Below, piece after piece: positions 18,409 through 24,578 of a stretch of DNA of 25,762 nucleotides. The notes below the pieces were generated by a model. That model worked only from the letters and a program-made list of their open reading frames with translations. It did not search any database and was not told the origin of the DNA. Position 1 is the first letter of the stretch, and each line of letters begins with the position of its first letter. Source of the stretch: DAOTVC01 sp034437215 (GTDB taxonomy: Bacteria > Chloroflexota > Anaerolineae > B4-G1 > SLSP01); NCBI GenBank assembly GCA_034437215.1, contig DAOTVC010000050.1:1-25762 (forward strand), given 5' to 3'. Position numbers and translations under genes: made by a program.

Positions 18409-18609
18409 CTAATCGTTACGGCGCTTGCGACGGCGCTGCCGAGCTTTACGAATGCCCTTGCGCTCCTCGATGCGCTTCTTCTCGCCCTTCGTGATGTAGT
18501 AGCGACGCTTCTTCACCTCGGTCATAATACGATCCCGCGTGACCTTCTTGCGAAAACGGCGCAACAGGCTATCCGTCGACTCTCCAGAGCGTGATGTCAC
18601 ATAGGTCAT
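18409..18609 (-). CDS. rpsU: Ribosomal protein bS21
   Basis: A 66-residue small-subunit ribosomal protein. FRKKVTRDRIMTEVKKRRYY and the Arg/Lys-rich helical tail ending RKARQRRRKRRND match bS21 in sequence, length and charge. bS21 helps the 30S subunit in translation initiation. ATG 18609 follows a strong ggaggtga. The leader is about 175 nt if transcription starts at the extended -10 box at 18792, and contains a terminator-like hairpin. Confidence 0.95.
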   Translation of the reverse strand: MTYVTSRSGESTDSLLRRFRKKVTRDRIMTEVKKRRYYITKGEKKRIEERKGIRKARQRRRKRRND

Positions 18610-18642
18610 TCACCCTCACCTCCCCTCTCTCTAAGGATAGGT

Positions 18643-18686
18643 CGTAAAACAGAAGCCCGGCTGCTGCGGAACCGCATGAGCCGGGC
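18643..18686 (-). promoter_or_regulatory. Terminator-like hairpin in the rpsU leader (possible attenuator)
   Basis: On the minus strand gcccggct (18686-18679) pairs with agccgggc (18662-18655); an inner tgcgg/ccgca (18676-18672 and 18669-18665) extends the stem. ttctgtttta follows directly (18654-18645). The structure lies 34 nt upstream of the rpsU start codon, inside its expected leader. Confidence 0.6.
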
Positions 18687-18791
18687 ATGCCTGAACCTGA
18701 CTTGAACTGCCAGAGTGCTTGCGATGTCTCTCCCTCACACTACAGTCCGCGATGTCGAATTTGGCACCGTGCGTTTCTCGACCTTCTACAT

Positions 18792-18800
18792 ATTATAGCA
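18792..18800 (-). promoter_or_regulatory. Extended -10 promoter for rpsU
   Basis: On the minus strand TGCTATAAT (18800-18792): a perfect -10 with the TGn extension. There is no good -35, which extended -10 promoters do not need. It fires away from the promoter at 18845-18872. Confidence 0.6.
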
Positions 18801-18844
18801 TACCATTTTTGGAGCGATTTTACAAGCTTTTTGACACCCTTTTT

Positions 18845-18872
18845 TTGACTTTTCCCCCTCTCCCTCTATACT
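18845..18872 (+). promoter_or_regulatory. Sigma-70-type promoter of the RCK gene
   Basis: TTGACT (18845-18850), 16-bp spacer, TATACT (18867-18872). A short leader of about 20 nt then carries cgaggagag before the TTG start at 18902. The surrounding AT-rich stretch (18781-18870) is shared with the divergent rpsU promoter. Confidence 0.7.
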
Positions 18873-18901
18873 CCAGAGGGAACCTGTACGAGGAGAGAGA
18901 C

Positions 18902-20668
18902 TTGAAGAGCAGCCGGAGCTTCCGCCCCCAGTGGATGACCGCATTCAAGCAGGACCTGAGGGTCTTTGTGCGCCTCTTCCCGTGGCGCATCTTCGCCCTT
19001 CTGCTCGTGGGGACGGGGATCATGGCCCGGGTCTTTCAACTGACGTATAACGATCCGGGGCCCCATAACGCGAGTTTGACCTATGTCCAGGCCCTGTTGA
19101 GCATCATCAAGATCGTCCAGCTGGACTACGATTTCCCGGCGCCCTCGCAGATAGATCTCTTCCTCGTGCTCGTGCCTCTCGTCGGGCTCCCCTTCCTCCT
19201 GTTCTTCGGCGTGAATATTATCAACGTGCTACGCGTCTTCTTCGTCCGCGCCGATCGGGGTCAGGCCTGGCAGGTGGCCCTGACCTCCACCTTCGACGAC
19301 CACGTCCTCATCTGCGGCGTGGGGCGTGTTGGATACCGCCTGGCCAGCCAGCTGCTGGAGCTCGAGGTGCCTGTCGTCGGCATCAACGACGTTCCCTCCG
19401 CCCTGGTGGATGCGCTCATTGACGAGGGCATGCCCCTGATTCTGGGAGACAGCCGCAGTCCGGAGGTGCTCAAGCAGGGAGGGGTCGAGCGTGCAGCCAC
19501 CGTCGTCGTCGCCACCAATGACGACCTCGTCAACATCGAGACCGCCTTTCACGTCGGGGAGCTCAATCCCGACGCTCGGGTAATCCTGCGCTTCTTCGAC
19601 GACGAGCTTGCCGGCGCCGTGCAGCAGAGCCTCGGTGTCGACGCCGTTATCAGCCGCTCGGCAGTTGCCGCCGTCGCCTTCGCCCACGCCGCCGTCGGTA
19701 TGGAAATCCTCGAGGCCTTCGATATCGGCGGACAGACCTACATTATGGCCCGGGCGCACATCGACAAGCACTCTCCCCTCGTTGATCGTGTGATCGCCGA
19801 CGTGGCCGAGGAGCACGACGTCACCGTCGTCTTTCACTGCCGCCCCGGCGGACTCACCATCGAGCCGGAGCCTGCCACCCGGCTGGCTGAGGACGACGAG
19901 CTCTTCATCTTTGCGGCGGCAGAGCATCTGGAGCCTTTGATCCGCCGCGGGCTCTTCGCGCACATCTCCCTCGCGCCCGAACAGCCCCCCATCCTCGTCT
20001 GCAGCCTGGGGCACACCGGCTATCGGATCGTCAAGACGTTGCTCAACCTGGGACAGCGGGTGATCGCCCTCGACATGGAGCCCAGCACCCTCGCCGAGCG
20101 CCTGGTCGAGGAGGGGGTGCCCGTCATCATCGGCGACTTTCGGCAGCGCTCCTCCCTCATGAAGGCCGGCATCCAGGAGGCCCTGGGGCTGGTCGCCTGC
20201 AGTGTCGATGATATGGTCAATCTGGAGACGGCTCTGCGGGCCCGAGATCTCAACCCCGACCTGCGCATCATCCTGCGCCTCTTCGAGGAGGAACTGGGCG
20301 AACGGCTCCGCACCACCTTCGGTCTCAGCGCCGTCTACAGCACCTCCGCGCTGGCGAACCCGGCCTTCCTCTCGGAGACCCTGCAGGTCAACGTCGCCCA
20401 ACCCGTCGAGGTCGACGATGTGCGCTTCTTCCTCACCCGCTTCGCCGTCCGCCCCCTATCGAGCCTGGTAGGGGTCTCCATCGCCGAGCTCGATGCCGAG
20501 CCGGGGCTCACCACCGTGCTCCACACCCGCGCCCAGGCCATCGATATTCCACCCACCCCCCAGACCCACCTTCGTATCGGTGACGAGATTGTAGTTCTAG
20601 CCTCCCAGAGCAAGCTGCGTGACCTGGCACGACGCAACCGCAGCCTCCGGGAGGTTGTCCAGAAGTAA
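18902..20668 (+). CDS. Tandem-RCK (TrkA-type) membrane protein with degenerate pore region
   Basis: A 588-residue ion-channel-like protein. The TTG at 18902 is chosen because aggaga precedes it and the promoter excludes the longer frame from 18719; ATG 18935 is an alternative without a ribosome binding site. Two helices (29-48, 84-113) flank a re-entrant-like segment (58-79, TYVQALLSIIKIVQLDYDFP) in the place of a potassium channel P-loop, but no TVGYG filter is present. Two RCK_N/RCK_C units follow. The first has an intact G139-x-G141-x2-G144 nucleotide loop (GVGRVG). The second has CSLGHTG (Ser368 for the first Gly). Architecture resembles channel-type tandem RCK proteins (GsuK, BK gating ring, CASTOR/POLLUX). 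It is followed 27 nt later by glucokinase, suggesting co-transcription. Confidence 0.88.
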   Translation: MKSSRSFRPQWMTAFKQDLRVFVRLFPWRIFALLLVGTGIMARVFQLTYNDPGPHNASLTYVQALLSIIKIVQLDYDFPAPSQIDLFLVLVPLVGLPFLLFFGVNIINVLRVFFVRADRGQAWQVALTSTFDDHVLICGVGRVGYRLASQLLELEVPVVGINDVPSALVDALIDEGMPLILGDSRSPEVLKQGGVERAATVVVATNDDLVNIETAFHVGELNPDARVILRFFDDELAGAVQQSLGVDAVISRSAVAAVAFAHAAVGMEILEAFDIGGQTYIMARAHIDKHSPLVDRVIADVAEEHDVTVVFHCRPGGLTIEPEPATRLAEDDELFIFAAAEHLEPLIRRGLFAHISLAPEQPPILVCSLGHTGYRIVKTLLNLGQRVIALDMEPSTLAERLVEEGVPVIIGDFRQRSSLMKAGIQEALGLVACSVDDMVNLETALRARDLNPDLRIILRLFEEELGERLRTTFGLSAVYSTSALANPAFLSETLQVNVAQPVEVDDVRFFLTRFAVRPLSSLVGVSIAELDAEPGLTTVLHTRAQAIDIPPTPQTHLRIGDEIVVLASQSKLRDLARRNRSLREVVQK

Positions 20669-20695
20669 CGCAGAGTACAAGACAGGAGGGTTATG

Positions 20696-21682
20696 ATGCT
20701 TTTAGCAGGTGACGTCGGAGGTACCAAGACCGATCTCGCCGTCTTCGACCCCCAACAGGGGCTGCGCGAGCCCGTCATCGAAAGGACCCTGTCCAGCGGC
20801 GACTATCACTCCCTGGAAGCGCTGGTGCTGGATTTTTTGAAGGGGGTCGACGCGCCCATCGAACGGGCCTGTTTCGACGTCGCCGGCCCGGTCGTCGGGG
20901 GACGGGCGACGATCACCAACCTGCCCTGGGTGATGGAGGAGCGCCAGCTGGAGAAAGCTCTGCCCATCCACCGGGTCCAGCTGCTCAACGACCTGGAGGC
21001 GACGGCCTACGCCGTCCCTTACCTGGAGCCCAAGGACCTCCATCCCCTCAATGCCGGACGCTGCGTGCCCGGCGGCGCCATCGCCGTCCTCGCTCCGGGT
21101 ACGGGACTGGGGGAGGCCTTCCTCACCTGGGAGGGCAATCACTACTCCGCCCATCCCTCAGAGGGTGGACATGCCGACTACGCGCCCGTCACCGAGACGG
21201 AGATCGCCCTCCTGCGCTTCCTGGAGTCCCGCTTCGACCACGTGAGCTACGAGCGCATCGCGTCGGGCAAGGGTCTGCCCAACGTCTACGCCTTCTTCAA
21301 GGAGACGGGACGCGCCGAGGAGCCGGAGTGGCTGGCAAAGGCCCTCGCCGAAGCCGCCGACCCTAACCCCATCGTCGCCAACGCCGCCATGGACGAGGAG
21401 AAATCCTGCCCCATCTGCGAGCTGACTCTGGATACCTTCGTCTCCGTCCTCGGCAGCGAGGCGGGCAACCTGGCCCTCAAGGTCCTCTCGACGGGCGGGC
21501 TCTACCTGGGCGGCGGCATCCCCCCGCGCATCCTGCCCGCGCTGGAGGAGGGCCACTTCATGGACGCCTTCCTCCGCAAGGGACGGCTCTCCCACCTCCT
21601 GGCCCCCATGCCCGTCCACGTGATCATGAATCCGAAGACCGCCCTCCTGGGCGCCGTCCACTACGCCATGGACAACAGCTGA
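20696..21682 (+). CDS. glk: Glucokinase (Glk family)
   Basis: A 328-residue ATP-dependent hexokinase that makes glucose-6-phosphate. MLLAGDVGGTKT is the phosphate-binding start of the Glk family, followed by LLNDLEATAYAV with the catalytic Asp region, APGTGLGEAFL, HPSEGGHADYAP and the late GGIPPRI element. A CPIC motif (as CTDC in Escherichia coli Glk) precedes the second ATP-site segment. Of two consecutive ATGs (20693, 20696), the second is better spaced from aggagg at 20684-20689. It is 27 nt after the RCK gene and 48 nt before the isomerase gene, so glucose phosphorylation and isomerisation are likely co-expressed. Confidence 0.93.
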   Translation: MLLAGDVGGTKTDLAVFDPQQGLREPVIERTLSSGDYHSLEALVLDFLKGVDAPIERACFDVAGPVVGGRATITNLPWVMEERQLEKALPIHRVQLLNDLEATAYAVPYLEPKDLHPLNAGRCVPGGAIAVLAPGTGLGEAFLTWEGNHYSAHPSEGGHADYAPVTETEIALLRFLESRFDHVSYERIASGKGLPNVYAFFKETGRAEEPEWLAKALAEAADPNPIVANAAMDEEKSCPICELTLDTFVSVLGSEAGNLALKVLSTGGLYLGGGIPPRILPALEEGHFMDAFLRKGRLSHLLAPMPVHVIMNPKTALLGAVHYAMDNS

Positions 21683-21730
21683 CGCCGTCCTTTAAGAGTG
21701 AGGGCGCACAGAAAAGAAAGGAGAGATCTC

Positions 21731-23422
21731 ATGAAGAACCTACCGGAACTGGCCCACCTGGGCCCTTACGAGGACGCCATCGAGGCCGCGCTGGAGGAGC
21801 TGCAGGACCAGAATATCGTCGCGAGGATCTGGGAGAAGGACCACACCGTCTGGCATGACGACCCGGCCCAGATCACCAACCGCCTGGGCTGGCTCGACAT
21901 CGCCGCGCGCGTCCGGGAGGACGTCCCGCGCTTCGAGGAGCTGCGCCGGACCCTGCTGGCGGAGGGCTACACCGACGTCCTCCACATGGGCATGGGGGGC
22001 TCGAGCCTGGCCCCCGACGTCTTCGGACGCGTCTTCGGGGACGAGGTGCCCGGACTGCGCCTCCACGTCCTCGACAGCACCGATCCCGGTGCCGTCCTCG
22101 GCTACGCCCGCGATCTCGAGCCCGCCCACACCCTCTACATCGTCGCGACCAAGTCGGGGACGACGGTGGAGACCCTCTCCTTCTTCAAGTACTTCTACAA
22201 CCGGGCCCTCGAGGCGCTGGGGCAGAAGGAGGCAGGTGCCCACTTCGTCGCCATCACCGATCCCGGCAGCAAGCTGGCGGCCCTCGGGGAGCGCCTCGGC
22301 TTCCGCGAGATCTTCCTCAACGATCCCAACATCGGCGGGCGCTACTCCGCCCTCTCCTACTTCGGCATGGTGCCCGCCGCCCTCGTCGGCGTGGACGTCG
22401 CGCGCCTCCTCGAACGGGCGCAGGCCATGATGGAGGCCTGCGGTCCCCGCGTGCCCCCGGCGCAGAACCCGGGCGCCTGGTTGGGCGCCGTGATGGGTAC
22501 GCTGGCCAACGAGGAGGTGGACAAGCTCACCCTCGTCGCCTCGCCCAAGCTCGCTCCCTTCGGTGACTGGGTGGAGCAGCTCATCGCCGAGAGCACCGGC
22601 AAGTCGGAGACGGGCATCCTGCCCGTCGTGGGTGAACCCCTCGTGCAGGCCGGCAACTACCGCCCCGATCGCCTCTTCGTCCACCTGGGGCTGCCCGGCG
22701 ACACCCCCTACGAGGCCCAGCTGGACGCCCTTGCCGACGCCGGCTTTCCCGTCGTCCACCTCCCCGTCGATGATCTCTACGATATGGGCGGGCTCTTCTT
22801 CGTCTGGGAGCTGGCGACGGCGGTCGCCGGGGAGCGGCTGGAGATCCAGCCCTTCAACCAGCCCAACGTCGAGTCGGCGAAGAAGCGCGCCAAGGAGATG
22901 GTGCGGGCCTACCACGAGCAGGGCGCGCTCCCCCCCGCCGAGTACGCCGAGCTCCAGCCCGAGTCGCTGACCGATTTCCTGGCCCAGGCCCGCCCCCCCG
23001 CCGACGAACAGCCCTGCGGCCCCGAGGACGTGGGCGGCGACTACATCGCCCTCCAGGCCTTCGTCGAACCGACGCCCGAGACGGACGCGGCCCTCCAGAA
23101 GCTGCGCACCCGGCTCCTCCTGCGCTACAACGTCGCTACGACCCTGGGCTACGGCCCCCGCTACCTCCACTCCACGGGCCAGCTCCACAAGGGGGACGCA
23201 GGACACGGTCTCTTCGTCCAGCTCGTCTCCCACGCGCCCGAAGACGCCCCCATCCCCGACGAGCCCGGTGAGACCGGCTCCTCCATCACCTTCGACGTGT
23301 TGAAGCAGGCCCAGGCTCAGGGCGACTACCGCGCCCTCCTGGACGCCGGACGACGCATCATCCGCTTCCACGTCGGCACCGGCGTCGTCGAAGCCGTCCG
23401 GACCCTCACCGAGCCCCTCTAG
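21731..23422 (+). CDS. pgi: Glucose-6-phosphate isomerase (fusion-type lineage, stand-alone)
   Basis: A 563-residue isomerase converting glucose-6-phosphate to fructose-6-phosphate. ATG 21731 follows aaggagag; the longer frame to 21698 lacks a ribosome binding site. The first SIS domain has MGMGGSSLAPDV and TKSGTTVET; then EQLIAESTGK (catalytic Glu region), and HSTGQLHKG (catalytic His region) in the second half. The GGDYIALQAF and TTLGYGPRYLHSTGQLHKG stretches resemble the C-terminal half of bifunctional transaldolase/PGI proteins of Chloroflexota and actinobacteria more than the E. coli type, but no transaldolase domain is attached. It follows glk by 48 nt and is probably the last gene of that operon. 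Confidence 0.93.
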   Translation: MKNLPELAHLGPYEDAIEAALEELQDQNIVARIWEKDHTVWHDDPAQITNRLGWLDIAARVREDVPRFEELRRTLLAEGYTDVLHMGMGGSSLAPDVFGRVFGDEVPGLRLHVLDSTDPGAVLGYARDLEPAHTLYIVATKSGTTVETLSFFKYFYNRALEALGQKEAGAHFVAITDPGSKLAALGERLGFREIFLNDPNIGGRYSALSYFGMVPAALVGVDVARLLERAQAMMEACGPRVPPAQNPGAWLGAVMGTLANEEVDKLTLVASPKLAPFGDWVEQLIAESTGKSETGILPVVGEPLVQAGNYRPDRLFVHLGLPGDTPYEAQLDALADAGFPVVHLPVDDLYDMGGLFFVWELATAVAGERLEIQPFNQPNVESAKKRAKEMVRAYHEQGALPPAEYAELQPESLTDFLAQARPPADEQPCGPEDVGGDYIALQAFVEPTPETDAALQKLRTRLLLRYNVATTLGYGPRYLHSTGQLHKGDAGHGLFVQLVSHAPEDAPIPDEPGETGSSITFDVLKQAQAQGDYRALLDAGRRIIRFHVGTGVVEAVRTLTEPL

Positions 23423-23450
23423 TCAGGTTCGGCTCCGTCGTCGCTGTCGA

Positions 23451-23548
23451 AAAAATCGGAGTTTTCAGAAACATACCTCTAAATGTAGCGCTTGAAGCTA
23501 ACATGAAGTCGATATGTAGTAAGGCAGCGTGCTAAAACTCCGATTTTT
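23451..23548. mobile_element. MITE-like element: AT-rich insert with 15-bp perfect inverted ends
   Basis: Ends 23451-23465 (aaaaatcggagtttt) and 23534-23548 (exact complement) enclose 68 nt. The interior is visibly more AT-rich than the flanks and has no open frame. Size and structure fit a miniature inverted-repeat element. No target duplication is obvious. The arms could alternatively act as a transcription terminator after pgi. Confidence 0.45.
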
Positions 23549-23671
23549 CAGTGGAGTCAACTTTCAAGGCGTGAATGGGGGCGGCGCGGCCTTTCGGTTG
23601 TCGGACATCGATCTTGAATCGCGTGAACTTTTCGCGCCCCGGTCGCATGTAATGAGTAGAAGGAGGAGCTG

Positions 23672-24385
23672 TTGACCGTCTCCGGCCCAATCTGCTTCCC
23701 GACCCGGACCCTGTCCCATCCGGGTCTCGTCGAGGAGCTGGCAGCGCTCTGGAGCGCCGTCAAGCGCGCCGTCGCGCGCCTCCTCTTCTTCGCCACCCGG
23801 GGAGCGACGGGGGCCGAGGACGGGGGCCTCGAGACGCGGGAGCTCATCCGGCGCTTCCAGCGGGGCCAATCCTTGATGTTCGAGGCCCTCTTCAACCGCT
23901 ACAAGGACTACGTCTACCGCGTGGCCTTCTACGTGACCCGGAACGCGGCGGAGGCGGAGGATGCAACCCAGGAGGCCTTTCTGGACGTGTTGAAGGCCCT
24001 GCCCGGCTACGACGTCGACGGGCCGGCCCGCTTCGAGACTTGGCTCTACCGGGTCACCGTCAACCGCTGTAAGATGCGGCTGCGGCGCAAGCGTCCGCCC
24101 TCCGTCGAGTGGGGCGAGGTCGAGGAGCGACTGGAGCGGCTGCCTCACCCCGGTGAGGACCCGCCGGAGACGCGTATGCTGCGCTCGGAGCGGGCCGACG
24201 ACCTCTGGCGGGCCGTCGACGCCCTGCCCGAGGAGCACCGGGCCGTGCTCCTCCTGCGCTACCGGGAGGAGATGGCCTACCAGGAGATCGCCGACGCCCT
24301 CAGCATCCAGCTGGGCACGGTCAAGTCACGGCTCTACAACGCGCACAAGAAGCTGAAGCGGCTGCTGGCGGGTCACAATCCATAG
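23672..24385 (+). CDS. ECF-type RNA polymerase sigma factor
   Basis: A 237-residue group 4 sigma factor. Region 2 (about 70-137) includes LFNRYKDYVYRVAFYVTRN and AEAEDATQEAFLDVLKAL; region 4 (about 178-232) includes LPEEHRAVLLLRY and the helix-turn-helix MAYQEIADALSIQLGTVKSRLYNAHKKL. The TTG at 23672 is chosen for its aggaggag ribosome binding site 5 nt upstream; this gives an N-terminal extension of about 55 residues before the usual ECF start, with a hydrophobic/basic stretch (VKRAVARLLFF). The next large gene carries an anti-sigma zinc finger fused to macroglobulin domains and is the likely partner. No autoregulated promoter could be firmly assigned. Confidence 0.93.
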   Translation: MTVSGPICFPTRTLSHPGLVEELAALWSAVKRAVARLLFFATRGATGAEDGGLETRELIRRFQRGQSLMFEALFNRYKDYVYRVAFYVTRNAAEAEDATQEAFLDVLKALPGYDVDGPARFETWLYRVTVNRCKMRLRRKRPPSVEWGEVEERLERLPHPGEDPPETRMLRSERADDLWRAVDALPEEHRAVLLLRYREEMAYQEIADALSIQLGTVKSRLYNAHKKLKRLLAGHNP

Positions 24386-24394
24386 GAGGATCAG

Positions 24395-24421
24395 ATGAGA
24401 AGTCGCAAGCTGGCCTTTTAG
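24395..24421 (+). other. Eight-codon open frame with strong ribosome binding site
   Basis: ATG 24395 after aggagg (24385-24390) encodes MRSRKLAF and stops at TAG. It lies 9 nt after the sigma gene stop. It may be a leader peptide, or the remaining start of a gene that was cut off by the downstream repeat. Nothing shows that the peptide is made. Confidence 0.35.
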
Positions 24422-24452
24422 GGCAAGGGAGAAGGATAGATGAATGCCGAGG

Positions 24453-24498
24453 CGTGAGGCGTGAAACGTGAAGCGTAAAACGTGACAATCTCACGGTT
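24453..24498. repeat. Second copy of the dispersed GCGTGAAACGT repeat
   Basis: Contains tgaggcgtgaaacgt (24455-24469), a degenerate tandem of the GTGAAACGTGAA / GCGTAAAACGTGA pattern and aatctcacggtt (24487-24498), all shared with the copy at 9379-9417. It lies in the 193-nt gap between the sigma factor and its presumed regulator; the rest of that gap shows no gene apart from the eight-codon frame. Confidence 0.65.
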
Positions 24499-24578
24499 CG
24501 CCTTTCAGGGTTCAACCCGAATGTTTTCAGACGAACGGAAATAGACTCAAACCATAGACGGATCGCGATTGAGAGACG

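Noticed and set aside
21740..23371. 543-codon open frame opposite pgi
   Set aside because: Antisense to a well-conserved isomerase and without recognisable motifs.
23610..23660. Possible autoregulated ECF promoter (tgaac ... ggtcg)
   Set aside because: The spacing between the two parts is about 13 bp, too short for a usual ECF promoter.
23652..23675. Eight-codon frame MSRRRSC overlapping the sigma factor TTG
   Set aside because: Its arginine codons are simply the aggaggag ribosome binding site read in frame; no own ribosome binding site, so probably chance.
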